This document shows positions 45,764 through 55,843 of a stretch of 64,000 nucleotides of DNA, one piece after another. Position 1 is the stretch's first letter, and each line of letters begins with the position of its first letter. The DNA lies in contig SHZJ01000010.1 of NCBI GenBank assembly GCA_009692365.1, positions 1 to 64,000 of the forward strand. Reading direction: 5' to 3'. The DNA comes from Gammaproteobacteria bacterium (GTDB lineage: Bacteria > Pseudomonadota > Gammaproteobacteria > Ga0077536). The position numbers and the translations under genes were made by a program. The notes beneath the pieces were generated by a model that was not told the DNA's origin, did not search any database, and saw only the letters and a list, made by a program, of their open reading frames with translations.

Positions 45764-47209
45764 TCAGCGCGCAGCAGGCCCTTGCAACGGCGCGGCGCGC
45801 GTGAAATATCGCGCCAGCAGGTAGGCCTCATCGAAATGCCGAATGCCCACGAACGCGGTCGCGTGGTGTCCGCGCTGCCGCATGGCGCCCGCCGAGGGCA
45901 CGCCGAGTGGCCACAACAGGTAGCGCTCGGCGCGCTGTGAGCCCGGCAGCAGGCCGTCGGGTGCAAACAAGCTGCGCGGCTGCCCGCTCGGCGCGGGTAA
46001 GGCGCGTAACGCCGTGTAATCCCGGACCTGCAGCGGTATTGCCGGGTGCGCCGGCGCCGGCCCCACCCCCCGCACAAAATGCGTGCCGGCGGCCAACTGC
46101 ACCCCGATGCGCGGCGCGGGCACAAGGCTAAAGGGCACCCACAGGGCTTCCCCGTCGGCCGGGTCCACGGCCCGCAGGCGCAGGCGCGCCGTGGGGAACC
46201 ACAGGTGGTAGCAGCCGCAGTTGTGCAGGGTATCGAACGCCAGTGGCGCGCCGTCGGTATCCAGGGTCACCCGCCAGATCAGGCCGTCAAACTTGCCCGC
46301 CAGCGTATCGAGCATCCCAACCGCCGGGCGGGCCGGGAACCAAACGACGTAGTTCAACTGCAACAGCACCCGCGCCTCGAACCGCGTGTACGAGGTGTAT
46401 TGATAGACGCTCGGCGGCGCGGCAACCACCGGGGTGTCGGCGGTGCTGCGCACGATGGTGCCGATCACGTCATCCGCGCTCGCACTCGCCACCACCCACA
46501 CCGGCGCGTGCTGGGCAAACAGCGCGGCCAGCACCGGCGCGGCGAGTGCAGGAAAACCCAAAGGGTCGAGGCGGGCGTTCGCCAGGGCAGGGGTGAGGTC
46601 GAGGGGTTCGAGCGGCGACGCGGGGGCGGCATAGACTCGGCCATTGGGGGGGATCTCAACGCGTGGCTGGGGCTGCTCGGTGTTCTGCAGACGGGCGATC
46701 CCGCGCCGCGCCAGCGGGGCCGCCAAGGGATATAGACCCAGCACCCGCTGCAGCGGCCGATAGTCGTCGGGGACGGTGGCGGCCCGCAACAGCGCAGCCC
46801 ACGCCGAGTCGTTGGTGGCAAGGCTCGCCACCAGTTGGCGACGACACTCGTCAAGGGCCACGGTAGGCGCGCCTAGCGCGGCCATCTCGACCCGGCGTCC
46901 ATCGGCATCCAGCGCGGCCAACCGCGCTAGCCACGCGCTGCGCTGCTGTGGGTCCAGCGGGTGTGCCGCAAAACTGGCGAGCAGCCGGTCGACCCGCAGA
47001 TAGGGAAAGCCCGCCACCCGGGCGCTGTCGGCATCGCCCACCCCGGCCCGTGCGACCCGTCGGTCGGCCGCGTCGAACGCGGCGAGACACGCCGCTTGTG
47101 AGCGGTCCAGCGCGGCGGACAGCGGCCGCCCGAGGTTGCTGGCGCAGGCGCTGAGTCCCGACAGCAGCGCGCCTGCGAGCAGCGTTTTTGCGCTCCGAAA
47201 TTTGCCCAC
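45764..47209 (-). CDS. hypothetical lipoprotein
   Basis: This 481-residue protein has a lipoprotein signal peptide with lipobox LSAC near residue 21 (TLLAGALLSGLSACASN). The C-terminal part contains LHNCGCYHLWFPTARLRLR and RYLLWPLGVPSAGAM. I recognise no family. It is a large envelope protein of unknown function. The ATG at 47209 is 13 bases into the upstream divergent region. Confidence 0.7.
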   Translation of the reverse strand: MGKFRSAKTLLAGALLSGLSACASNLGRPLSAALDRSQAACLAAFDAADRRVARAGVGDADSARVAGFPYLRVDRLLASFAAHPLDPQQRSAWLARLAALDADGRRVEMAALGAPTVALDECRRQLVASLATNDSAWAALLRAATVPDDYRPLQRVLGLYPLAAPLARRGIARLQNTEQPQPRVEIPPNGRVYAAPASPLEPLDLTPALANARLDPLGFPALAAPVLAALFAQHAPVWVVASASADDVIGTIVRSTADTPVVAAPPSVYQYTSYTRFEARVLLQLNYVVWFPARPAVGMLDTLAGKFDGLIWRVTLDTDGAPLAFDTLHNCGCYHLWFPTARLRLRAVDPADGEALWVPFSLVPAPRIGVQLAAGTHFVRGVGPAPAHPAIPLQVRDYTALRALPAPSGQPRSLFAPDGLLPGSQRAERYLLWPLGVPSAGAMRQRGHHATAFVGIRHFDEAYLLARYFTRAAPLQGPAAR

Positions 47210-47260
47210 CTGAGTCTGGCCTAATGGATGAGTGAGCGAGTGTACAATCGGGTTCCTGCC

Positions 47261-48352
47261 ATGCAGAGCGCGCAGACCACCGGCATGAGTTTAATTTCCC
47301 CGGAACTGGCCACCGCCGCAGCGCGTGCGCTCGCCGCCTATGATCTGCCTTGGCAGACGCTAAGCCCGCTCACGGGTGGTCTCATCAACACCACGCTGCG
47401 GGTGGAAACCGCCGGTGGCCCGGCCTATGTGCTGCAGCGCTTGCATCCGATCTTCGATGCGGCGGTCAACCATAATCTGGACCTAGTGACCGCCGAGCTG
47501 GCGCGCCAGGGCCTGACCACGCCGGTGCTAATCCGCACCCGGGAGAACGCGCGTGCGCTCCAACTAGAGGGCGCCGTGTGGCGGGTGCTGAGCCTAGTGC
47601 CTGGGCACAGCGTGGCGGCGCTAAGCGCTGCCGCCGGGGCGCGCGCCGCGGGCGCTTTGTTGGGGAGTTTCCACGCCGCGCTGGCTGATTGGCACGCGCC
47701 TTTACCGCATCTCCGGCCGCCCGTGCACGACCCGGCGCGGCATTTGGCGGCGCTGCGGGGCGCGCTGGCGGCCCATCCGGGGCATCGGCTGTACCCCGAG
47801 GTAGTTCGGCTGGCGCTAGCCATCACGACCCAATTGGCAGATTTGCCGGCGTGGCCGGCGGGGCCAGCCAGATTGGTCCACGGTGATCCCAAGATTTCCA
47901 ACCTGCTTTTTGACGCCGACGGACGGGGGCTGTGTCTGATCGACCTCGACACCCTCGCCCACGGCCCTTTGGTGCCTGAGTTGGGGGATGCTTTTCGTTC
48001 GTGGTGCAATCCGGGCCCGGAAGACGCGCCGCGAGCCCGCTTTGCGCTGGACTTTTTTGCCGCCGCCATTGAAGGTTATGCCAGCCAGACGGTGGGTTTG
48101 CTCGGCCCGGCCGAGTGGACGGGGCTGGTTACAGGGACCCAAAGCATCTACTTGGAACTCGCCGCCCGGTTCGCCGCAGATGCCTTGGAGGAGCGCTATT
48201 TCGGCTGGTCACCGGCGCGCTATGCGACCCGCGGTGAGCACAATCTGGCGCGCGCCAGCAACCAACTGGCGGCGGCCCAGGATTTGGCGCAGCAGGCAGA
48301 CGCCGCACAGGCGATCCTCGTGCGACATTTTACGACAGGGATGAAAGCTTAA
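47261..48352 (+). CDS. phosphotransferase (aminoglycoside phosphotransferase/APH fold)
   Basis: This kinase-fold protein of about 363 residues has LTGGLINTTLRVE (N-terminal nucleotide loop), the catalytic region LVHGDPKISNLLFDADG (Brenner motif HGDxxxxN) and the metal-binding LCLIDLDTLAHG. Similar proteins phosphorylate small sugars or alcohols such as choline, fructosamine or N-acetylhexosamine. No partner gene decides among these. The start is uncertain: ATG at 47228, 47261 or 47285. Confidence 0.78.
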   Translation: MQSAQTTGMSLISPELATAAARALAAYDLPWQTLSPLTGGLINTTLRVETAGGPAYVLQRLHPIFDAAVNHNLDLVTAELARQGLTTPVLIRTRENARALQLEGAVWRVLSLVPGHSVAALSAAAGARAAGALLGSFHAALADWHAPLPHLRPPVHDPARHLAALRGALAAHPGHRLYPEVVRLALAITTQLADLPAWPAGPARLVHGDPKISNLLFDADGRGLCLIDLDTLAHGPLVPELGDAFRSWCNPGPEDAPRARFALDFFAAAIEGYASQTVGLLGPAEWTGLVTGTQSIYLELAARFAADALEERYFGWSPARYATRGEHNLARASNQLAAAQDLAQQADAAQAILVRHFTTGMKA

Positions 48353-48422
48353 CTTTCGCTCGCCCATTTCCCCGGGGTCGCTAGAATAAGCTCGCGCACC
48401 CCCGCGCAACGAGGAGTAGAGC

Positions 48423-49355
48423 ATGGAACTGAGTGGCATTTTGACGTTGGGGTTTGTCGCGTTGGTGGCGATTACGCTCTATAAGGGCGCGAAAGCGGTG
48501 CCGCAGGGTTGGGAATGGACCATCGAGCGCTTCGGTCGTTATCGCACGACGCTCCGGCCCGGGCTGGGCATCATCCTGCCGTTTATCGATAAGGTCGGGC
48601 ACCGGGTCAACATGATGGAGCAGGTGCTGGAAGTGCCCTCGCAAGAAGTCATCACGCGCGACAACGCGGTGGTGCGGGTCGATGGGGTGGTGTTTTTTCA
48701 GGTGCTAGACGCCGTGCGCGCGGCCTACGAGGTCACCCGGCTCGAATACGCGGTGCTCAATCTCACGATGACGAATATCCGCACGGTGCTGGGTTCGATG
48801 GACCTCGACGAATCCCTGTCCAAACGCGATGTCATCAACTCCCGGCTACTCTCGGTGGTGGACGAGGCCACCCACCCGTGGGGTTTAAAGGTCACCCGCA
48901 TCGAAATCAAAGACATCACGCCGCCGCAAAACATGGTGGATTCGATGACCCGGCAAATGACCGCCGAGCGTTCCAAGCGCGCGGCCATTCTGGAAGCCGA
49001 GGGGATGCGGCAGGCCGCCATTTTAAAAGCCGAGGGCGAGAAGCAGGCGGCGGTGCTGGAGGCTGAAGGGCGGCGGGAGGCGGCCTTTCGCGAAGCCGAA
49101 GCCCGCGAGCGCTTGGCCGAGGCGGAAGCCAAAGCGACCACGATGGTCTCGGACGCCATCACCCGCGGCAACGTGCAGGCGGTGAATTATTTCATCGCGC
49201 AGAAATACGTGGAGGCGCTGAAAACCATCGGCGCCGCGCCCAATCAGAAGATTATCTTTATGCCCTTGGAGACTACCGGGCTGCTGGGCTCGGTGGGGGG
49301 CATTGCGGAACTGGCGAAAGCGGCCTTCGCGCCGCAAATTTCAAACCGGCCGTGA
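48423..49355 (+). CDS. SPFH/band-7 (stomatin-like, QmcA-type) membrane protein
   Basis: This 310-residue protein starts with one membrane helix (SGILTLGFVALVAITLYKG), then the SPFH domain (GWEWTIERFGRYRTTLRPG, then DNAVVRVDGVVFFQV and RTVLGSMDLDESLSKRDVIN). The C-terminal helix is alanine/glutamate-rich (ERSKRAAILEAEGMRQAAI). CGAGGAG precedes the ATG. It overlaps the next gene by four bases, a common SPFH-NfeD pairing that organises membrane microdomains. Confidence 0.92.
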   Translation: MELSGILTLGFVALVAITLYKGAKAVPQGWEWTIERFGRYRTTLRPGLGIILPFIDKVGHRVNMMEQVLEVPSQEVITRDNAVVRVDGVVFFQVLDAVRAAYEVTRLEYAVLNLTMTNIRTVLGSMDLDESLSKRDVINSRLLSVVDEATHPWGLKVTRIEIKDITPPQNMVDSMTRQMTAERSKRAAILEAEGMRQAAILKAEGEKQAAVLEAEGRREAAFREAEARERLAEAEAKATTMVSDAITRGNVQAVNYFIAQKYVEALKTIGAAPNQKIIFMPLETTGLLGSVGGIAELAKAAFAPQISNRP

Positions 49356-49801
49356 ACCTCCTGCTGCAAAACCTAGGTCCGTGGCATTGGGTGCTGCTGA
49401 GCATGGGGTTGCTGATCGCTGAAATGCTGCTCCCGGGCACTTTTTTGGTGTGGTTTGGGGTGGGGGCGGCGGTCACGGGGGGCTTGCTGCTGCTGGTGCC
49501 GGGATTGGCTTGGCAAGTGCAGTGGGTGGTGTTCGCTCTGGTGTCGCTGAGCAGCGTCGTGGCCTGGCGGGCCTACCGCAAAAATCACCCCGAAGCCGAA
49601 GGCTACCCCACGCTCAATCGGCGCGGGCACTCCTACGTGGGGCGCCGGTTTACCTTGGTAGCGCCGATCATCGATGGCGTTGGCAAGCTGCAGGTGGACG
49701 ATTCCAGCTGGAAAATCACCGGCCCAGACTTGCCCATCGGCACGGTCGTCACGGTGGTAGGGGCAGAAGGAACTATCCTAACGGTCGCGCCGGCGGGGTA
49801 G
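49352..49801 (+). CDS. NfeD-like membrane protein
   Basis: This 149-residue protein has two or three membrane helices (NLGPWHWVLLSMGLLIAEMLL and following, VQWVVFALVSLSSVVAW) and a C-terminal OB-fold (GRRFTLVAPIIDGVGKLQV, then SWKITGPDLPIGTVVTVVGA). This is the short NfeD type that pairs with band-7 proteins. The GTG start overlaps the SPFH stop by four bases. Confidence 0.9.
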   Translation: MNLLLQNLGPWHWVLLSMGLLIAEMLLPGTFLVWFGVGAAVTGGLLLLVPGLAWQVQWVVFALVSLSSVVAWRAYRKNHPEAEGYPTLNRRGHSYVGRRFTLVAPIIDGVGKLQVDDSSWKITGPDLPIGTVVTVVGAEGTILTVAPAG

Positions 49802-49884
49802 GCCACGGCGGTTGGTACGCCGCGCAACGGACAAAATCAATCAACGGGCCGCGAGCGCTCACCGCAAAATTAAGGGGAACACGC

Positions 49885-50646
49885 ATGGATTTGGGATTGG
49901 CAGGCAAGGGCGTCATCGTGACCGGCGCCAGCAAAGGGATAGGGCGCGCCATCGCGCTAGGATTCGCCCGCGAGGGTGCCCGGGTTGCGATCTGTGCGCG
50001 TGGCGCCGAAGCGCTGGAACACACCCGCGCCGAGCTGGCCGCCATCGGCGGCACGGTGTTCGCCGCCAGCTGTGATGTGGGCGACGCCGCTGCGCTGCAG
50101 GGCTTTCTCAGCGCGGCCCACGAGGCCTTGGGTCGGGTCGATGTGCTGGTTAACAATCCCTCCGGTTTTGGCGTGAGCGACGATGAGGCCAGCTGGGCGG
50201 CGAGCGTCAATGTCGACATTTTGGCCGCCGTGCGGGCCACCAAGGCCGTCGTGCCGTGGATGGTGCACAATGGGGGCGGCGCGGTGATCCATATCAGCTC
50301 TATTTCCGGGCTAGAAGCCAGCCTGCCGGGGGTGGCCGCCTACGCCGCCGCCAAGGCAGCACTCATCAGCCATGCCAAAAGCATGGCCATGGAACTCGCC
50401 CCCAAGGGGATTCGGGTCAACTGCGTGGCGCCGGGGTCCATCGACTTCCCCGACGGCTTCTGGGATGGCGTGCATAAATCCACCCCCGCTTTCTACGACA
50501 TGGTCGTCGGCAGTATCCCGTTTGGGCGCATGGGGCGGCCCGAAGAAGTCGCCAATGCGGTGCTGTTTCTGGCGTCGGCTAAAGCGAGTTGGGTGGCCGG
50601 CGCGCTGTTGGCGGTGGACGGGGTGCAGCACAAAGGTAACCTTTGA
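49885..50646 (+). CDS. SDR family oxidoreductase
   Basis: This 253-residue classical short-chain dehydrogenase has TGASKGIGRA, VLVNNPSGFGVS in place of NNAG, catalytic Ser HISSISG, YAAAKAA and CVAPGSIDFPDGFW. The substitution of Ala-Gly by Pro-Ser in the NNAG motif is unusual but seen in some reductases. TAAGGGGA is a good ribosome site for the ATG at 49885. Confidence 0.88.
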   Translation: MDLGLAGKGVIVTGASKGIGRAIALGFAREGARVAICARGAEALEHTRAELAAIGGTVFAASCDVGDAAALQGFLSAAHEALGRVDVLVNNPSGFGVSDDEASWAASVNVDILAAVRATKAVVPWMVHNGGGAVIHISSISGLEASLPGVAAYAAAKAALISHAKSMAMELAPKGIRVNCVAPGSIDFPDGFWDGVHKSTPAFYDMVVGSIPFGRMGRPEEVANAVLFLASAKASWVAGALLAVDGVQHKGNL

Positions 50647-50736
50647 TTCCGACCCGGAGTCTGAGGGCGAGTGCGGCTTAGCTCGGCCAGTTTCACCCGG
50701 CCGCCGTGCGCCAACCCGCGCGAAGGAGGACTCGGT

Positions 50737-51741
50737 ATGCAAGTATTTTTGACCGGCGCAACGGGTTTCATCGGTGGACCCCTCGTGAATGCGCTACTGG
50801 TGCGCGGTCATCGGGTGACCGCGCTGGTGCGCGACCCCGCGAGTGCGGCGGCGCAGGCGCTGCAGGCGGACGGGGCGGAACTGGTGGTGGGTGATGTCAG
50901 TGACCGTGAGGTTCTGCGCACGGCGATGACCGGCGCGGATATGGTGCTCCACGCGGCGGGTCACTACGAACTCGGCTTAAACAAGGCGGGGCGCGCCCGC
51001 ATGACCCAGACCAACGTCAACGGCACCGCCAACACGCTGGGGATTGCGCGTGAACTGCGGGTCAAGCGCATACTTTATGTCTCGACAGCCTTTGTTTTCG
51101 GGCAGAGCGACGGCCGGCTACGCGATGAAACCTGGGTGCGCAGCAGTCCACCGCAATCCCATTACGAGGCGACCAAGTCCGAGGCCCACGAACTGGCCCT
51201 AGCCCTGCAGCGCGCGGGCGCACCGCTGGTGATCGCCTGTCCGGTGGCGGTCATCGGGCCCGGCGACCATTCAAACTTAGGGCGCTTGGCGCGGTTGTAT
51301 GTCCGCAATCTGCTGCCACCAGTGTCGTTTGGCGAGGGCACCGTGAGCTTTGTGCACCGGGAAGACGCGGTCGCCGGTCTGCTCCACTGTCTGGAACGCG
51401 GGCAGTTGGGCGAGACCTATCTGCTGTCTGGCGGCGCGCTGCCGGTGCGTGAGGTTTTTAAGATCTGGCAGACCACGCCCGGCGGCCTGCAGTTTATCTG
51501 GTGGTGGATGCCGCGCTGGTGGGCCGTGCGTTACTGCGCAGTGCTCGAACCGCTGCAGCGGCTGTTTGGTCAAACGCCGCTGTTTAGCGCCGACCTAGCC
51601 CGGATTGCCTTTATGGATCTCCAGTTCAGCGGGGCTAAGGCAGAGCAAGATTTACAGCTGAAATTCCGTTCGCCACGGCAGGCTTGGCTAGACACCTTGG
51701 CGGGCGAACGGCGCGCGCTGCTGGGACTCGGCGGGCCCTAG
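50737..51741 (+). CDS. NAD-dependent epimerase/dehydratase (extended SDR)
   Basis: This 334-residue protein starts MQVFLTGATGFIGGPLVNAL (GxxGxxG NAD site), then VVGDVSDREVL, YVSTAFVFGQS, the catalytic YxxxK in SHYEATKSEAH, and PVAVIGPGDHSNLG. Extended SDRs of this sort act on sugar or lipid alcohols. CGAAGGAGGA is a strong ribosome site before the ATG at 50737. Confidence 0.88.
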   Translation: MQVFLTGATGFIGGPLVNALLVRGHRVTALVRDPASAAAQALQADGAELVVGDVSDREVLRTAMTGADMVLHAAGHYELGLNKAGRARMTQTNVNGTANTLGIARELRVKRILYVSTAFVFGQSDGRLRDETWVRSSPPQSHYEATKSEAHELALALQRAGAPLVIACPVAVIGPGDHSNLGRLARLYVRNLLPPVSFGEGTVSFVHREDAVAGLLHCLERGQLGETYLLSGGALPVREVFKIWQTTPGGLQFIWWWMPRWWAVRYCAVLEPLQRLFGQTPLFSADLARIAFMDLQFSGAKAEQDLQLKFRSPRQAWLDTLAGERRALLGLGGP

Positions 51742-51854
51742 CAGCGCAGCGGCCGGGCACCCAACAGGGACAGGTAGTTGAGCAGCAGGAAGGTGAGCCT
51801 TGACGGCGCGGGTGGTTTACACTACGCGCCCCCCGTCTGGTCACGCCTCAGCCC

Positions 51855-53864
51855 ATGTCTGAACCGACGCTTACTTTTGCCGATCTCAAGCTGCCCGCGG
51901 CGCTGCTCGCGACCTTAGACGCCATCGGCTACGAAACCCCCTCGCCCATTCAGGCCGCAGCCATTCCGGCCCTGTTGGCGGGCGAAGACATTATCGGCCA
52001 GGCGCAGACCGGCACCGGTAAAACCGCGGCCTTCGCCTTGCCGTTGCTGGCGCGCATCGATCTCGCCGCCCACGACCCCCAGGTGCTGGTGTTAACCCCC
52101 ACCCGTGAGCTCGCCATTCAGGTGGCTGAAGCCTTTCAGAGTTACGCCCACGGCCTGCCCGGCTTTCATGTGCTGCCGCTGTACGGCGGACAGAGCATGG
52201 GCCAACAGCTCCACCAGCTGCGCCGCAGCGTGCATGTGGTCGTTGGCACGCCCGGCCGCATCATGGACCATCTGCGCCGCGATACCCTTAAGCTGTCCTC
52301 TTTGCGCGGCCTCGTGCTCGACGAAGCCGATGAAATGCTCCGCATGGGCTTCATCGAAGACGTGGAGTTTATTCTCGAGAAAACCCCGGCCAGTCGGCAA
52401 ACGGCGCTGTTCTCGGCCACCATGCCCGAACAAATTCGCTCGGTGGCGGCGCGCCATCTCAAGAACCCGCGGGAAATCCGCATCAAAGCGAAGACCAGCA
52501 CGGTGGAATCTGTGCGGCAACGCTATTGGCAGGTGGCGGGGCTGCACAAACTAGATGCCCTCACGCGCATTCTGGAAGCTGAAGAACTGGACGCCGTGCT
52601 CATTTTCGTGCGCACCAAAATGGCAACCTTAGAACTGGCGGAAAAACTGGAGGCTCGCGGCCACGCTTGCGCCGCGCTCAACGGCGACCTCAATCAGGCC
52701 CAGCGCGAAAAAACCGTCGAGCAGCTGAAGTCCGGCGACTTAGACATCGTGATCGCCACCGACGTCGCGGCCCGCGGTTTGGATGTGCCACGCATCAGCC
52801 ACGTCGTGAATTACGACATTCCCTACGATATCGAGAGCTACGTCCACCGGATCGGGCGCACCGGCCGCGCTGGCCGACCGGGTGAGGCCATTCTCTTTGT
52901 GGCGCCACGGGAAATCCGGATGCTGCGTGCGATCGAGCGCGCCACCCGGCAACCCATCGAGCCCATGCGGGCGCCTACCCGCGAAGCCATCGCCAGCCGG
53001 CGGGTGACCCAGTTCAAAAAAGCCGTGTTCGATGTCCTCGCCACCGAGGACTTGCACTGGTTCCAAGGCTTAGTCGAGGAAATGGCCAGCGAGGGCGGGG
53101 TCGAAATTCCCAAGCTCGCCGCGACGCTGGCCTTCATGATCCAGCGCGATCGCCCCCTGAGTTTTGAGGGCGCGGTGGTCAACGTGCCCTATGCCTCCCA
53201 CGCCGCCCCGCCCCGGCAGGAGCGCCCCGCCCGCGCAGACACCCCCGAGCCGGCGCCCCGGTTCGAACGCGCAGAGCGCACGGAGCGCCCCTCACGGGTG
53301 GAGCGTGCCCCGCGCGAGGAGCATCCCACGCGCGCGCGTCCGCCAGCGCCCGCCTTCAACGCGGCCGAGGACCGTGCCCCCGCCGCGCGTCCGCGCCCGC
53401 CAGCACCCGCCTTCAACGCCCCCGCGGTGGAGGCCCCGTTGATCGAGACCCCGGCCCACTCGCCGCGCGAGCGCCCGCCCGCCCCGCGCGCAGAAGCGCC
53501 GGCAGCCCCCGCCGCCAGCGTGGCGTTTGCGCTGGAAGCCGAGCCACTCAAAGATTTCCCGGACCTCGCCATGGTGCGCTATCGCATCGACGTCGGTCTC
53601 CAAACCGGTGCCACGCCAAAGCATATCGTGGGGGCTATCGCCAACGAGGCGGGCATTGAGTTCCGTTACATCGGCCGCATCGATATGTACGACGATTTCA
53701 GCACCGTCGACCTGCCCGACGGGATGCCGCGCGATTTGCTGGAACACCTGAAGAAAGTTCGCTTTGGCCAGTTCCGGTTCAATATGGAACCGGTGGTCTC
53801 GACCCCGCCCCGCAAGCGCGCGCCGCGCCGCGAGGGCGAAGGCCCGCCCCGCCGCCAAAAATAG
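51855..53864 (+). CDS. deaD: DEAD-box RNA helicase DeaD/CsdA
   Basis: This 669-residue helicase has motif Q with SPIQAAAIPALL, motif I AQTGTGKTAA (about residues 50-57), motif II LDEADEML, motif III SAT (FSATMPEQ), motif V TDVAARGLDVPRI and motif VI HRIGRTGRAGRPG. A low-complexity proline/arginine-rich linker follows (residues about 435-560). The C terminus has a DbpA-like RNA-binding domain (MVRYRIDVGLQTGATPKHIV, ANEAGIEFRYIGRI). Such helicases help ribosome assembly and cold adaptation. The ATG at 51855 begins MSEPTLTFADLKLPA. Confidence 0.95.
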   Translation: MSEPTLTFADLKLPAALLATLDAIGYETPSPIQAAAIPALLAGEDIIGQAQTGTGKTAAFALPLLARIDLAAHDPQVLVLTPTRELAIQVAEAFQSYAHGLPGFHVLPLYGGQSMGQQLHQLRRSVHVVVGTPGRIMDHLRRDTLKLSSLRGLVLDEADEMLRMGFIEDVEFILEKTPASRQTALFSATMPEQIRSVAARHLKNPREIRIKAKTSTVESVRQRYWQVAGLHKLDALTRILEAEELDAVLIFVRTKMATLELAEKLEARGHACAALNGDLNQAQREKTVEQLKSGDLDIVIATDVAARGLDVPRISHVVNYDIPYDIESYVHRIGRTGRAGRPGEAILFVAPREIRMLRAIERATRQPIEPMRAPTREAIASRRVTQFKKAVFDVLATEDLHWFQGLVEEMASEGGVEIPKLAATLAFMIQRDRPLSFEGAVVNVPYASHAAPPRQERPARADTPEPAPRFERAERTERPSRVERAPREEHPTRARPPAPAFNAAEDRAPAARPRPPAPAFNAPAVEAPLIETPAHSPRERPPAPRAEAPAAPAASVAFALEAEPLKDFPDLAMVRYRIDVGLQTGATPKHIVGAIANEAGIEFRYIGRIDMYDDFSTVDLPDGMPRDLLEHLKKVRFGQFRFNMEPVVSTPPRKRAPRREGEGPPRRQK

Positions 53865-53903
53865 TCTCGCGGCGTGGCCAGACGGCGCGCCCAACGGAGC
53901 CCT

Positions 53904-55225
53904 TCAGGCCGCCGGTGGAACCCAGCCGCGACGATGTCCCGGCAAGCGCAGCGCGGCGGCGTATTTGGCCGCGCCCAAGACCGCTCCGCTGGGAATATGC
54001 TGGCTGGGGAACAACCCAGCACCGGGCGACTGCGCGCGCAGCAGTTGCTTGGCCAGCATCAGTTTGTGCACTTCGCTAGGGCCATCGGCCAGCCCTAGGG
54101 CGTGGCCCCAGAGCAACCATTCGCCGAATAACATCTCGTTGGAAACCCCCAGCGCGCCGTGGAGGTGGATGGCCTTGCTGGCCATTTCGACCATCACCCG
54201 TTCACTCAAGACCTTCACCGCCGCGATGTCGCCGCGCACCAGTTTGTAATCGTTGAGGCGGTCGATTTTCCACGCGGTTTGGAGGACGAGCAAACGAAAC
54301 TGCGCTAGCTGCATCCACAATTCCGCGATGGTGTCTTGCACCAGTTGTTTGTCGGCCAGCCGCGAACCCTGGGTGTGGCGTGACTGCACGCGTTCCAAAA
54401 TGGCGTCGAAAGCCCGTTGCGCAAGCCCCACGGTGCGCATGGCGTGGTGCACCCGGCCGCCGCCGAGGCGGGTTTGGGCAATTTTGAAAGCGGCACCAGC
54501 TTGACCCAGCAGGTGGTCGTGGCTGAGCTGCACCTCGTTGAAGTGCAGATAGGCGTGGGCGCCGTGTTCGGGCTGCTCGAAGGCCATGCCGGTGTTGCGG
54601 ATAAATTCCACCCCCGGGGTGTGGGTGGGGACGATAAACATCGTCGCGCCGTGGTGGATCGCGGTACTGGTGTCCGTGACGGCCATCACGATGAGAAACT
54701 CGGCCCAACGCGCGTTGGACGCAAACCATTTTTCGCCCCGCAACACCCAACCCTCGGTGGTGGGGTCGGCACGGCAGGTGAACACGTTGGGATCCGCACC
54801 ACCCTGCGGTTCGGTCATCGAGAAACACGAGACGATGTCGCCGTCCATGAGCGGCTTCAAATAGCGCGTTTGCTGGGCCGGGGTACCGAAGTGGGCGAGG
54901 ATCTCCGCGTTGCCGGTATCGGGGGCGGCCGTGCCAAAAATCGTGGGGCAAAAAACGACCGGCCCAGGAGTTCGTTCATGAGCGCCAGCTTCAATTGGCC
55001 CCAGCCCCCGCCGCCCATTGCCGGGGGGAGATGGCAAGCCCACAGCCCCTGCGCGCGCACTTCGGCTTTCAACGGGGCCATGATGGCCATCAGCGCCGGG
55101 TTGCCGGTGTTGTAGGTCTCATCTTTGGGAAATAAATAATCCAGCGGCTCGATTTCCGAGTGCACGAAGCGGTCGATCCAGTCGAGCTTTTGCTGAAATT
55201 CAGGGTCGGTTTCGAAATTCCACAT
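53904..55225 (-). pseudogene. acyl-CoA dehydrogenase, single frameshift
   Basis: The N-terminal part (MWNFETDPEFQQKLDWIDRF, EIEPLDYLFPKDETYNTGNP, LPPAMGGGGWGQLKLALMNE) is in one frame from the ATG at 55225. Near 54955 it shifts at a run of T and C to the frame carrying APDTGNAEILAHFGTPAQQ, RYLKPLMDGDIVSCFSMTEPQGG, GVEFIRNTGMAFEQP, then LADKQLVQDTIAELWMQL and HGALGVSNEMLFGEWLLWGHA. Together these give a normal acyl-CoA dehydrogenase of the ACAD10/11 type. A single missing base in a homopolymer fits either a recent mutation or a sequencing error. Confidence 0.8.
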
Positions 55226-55245
55226 CGGGTCGCCTTTGAAGTGGC

Positions 55246-55575
55246 TTAGGGCTGGTTTAACAGGGCGGTTTGGTGTGCCCGCAAGCAGCGCGCGACCAAG
55301 ACTCCAGCCATTGGATTGGGCGCCGGCTCGACCAGCAGATGGCTGATGAACCGGCTGGCGCGGGCGTAGGTGCTCGCCTCGCCCGTCGCGCTCGCGCTGC
55401 CAGCGGGCGACCCGCCGCTCGGGGTAACGCTCGCCGCACGGGTTTGGTCTGCGCAGGCCTTGTCGGCTTCGGCGGTGGGGCCGGCGGGCGCGCGGTTGGG
55501 CGTTAGGCTGGCGCACCCGCCCAGGGTCACGAGTAGGGCGGCGGCGAGCGTCAGCCGGGGACTAAGGGCGAGCAT
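55246..55575 (-). CDS. hypothetical lipoprotein (small)
   Basis: This 109-residue protein has a lipobox signal LVTLGGCASL (cysteine at about residue 21). The mature part is Ala/Ser/Gly-rich and ends HQTALLNQP. I recognise no family. It is upstream of the acyl-CoA dehydrogenase on the same strand, with 20 bases between them. AACCCTAGGAACATG precedes the start. Confidence 0.6.
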   Translation of the reverse strand: MLALSPRLTLAAALLVTLGGCASLTPNRAPAGPTAEADKACADQTRAASVTPSGGSPAGSASATGEASTYARASRFISHLLVEPAPNPMAGVLVARCLRAHQTALLNQP

Positions 55576-55843
55576 GGCATGTTCCTAGGGTTTGAATCGG
55601 CACTCTAACCGGCGAGAGCCTGAGCGTCGATCGATCTGGTTGCGGCCGCCGCGTGCGGCGTGCAAGGTAGCAATCTATGCGCGGCGCCGAGGGGCGGCGA
55701 GCCGCCACCGAGGATTTGTGGAAGGATTTGTATATGGCCAGATCTTTGCTGCGTAGACGTGCGGCCCTTAGCCGGTCGGCGGCCTCCCGGGTGCGCCCGG
55801 GCCGTGGCCCGGGTTGCCGCCGTGCGCTGGCCGGGTCGCGCCG

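Noticed and set aside
55576..55843. Open frames between the lipoprotein gene and the DUF998 gene
   Set aside because: They lack start context and recognisable products, and they overlap with the divergent region.
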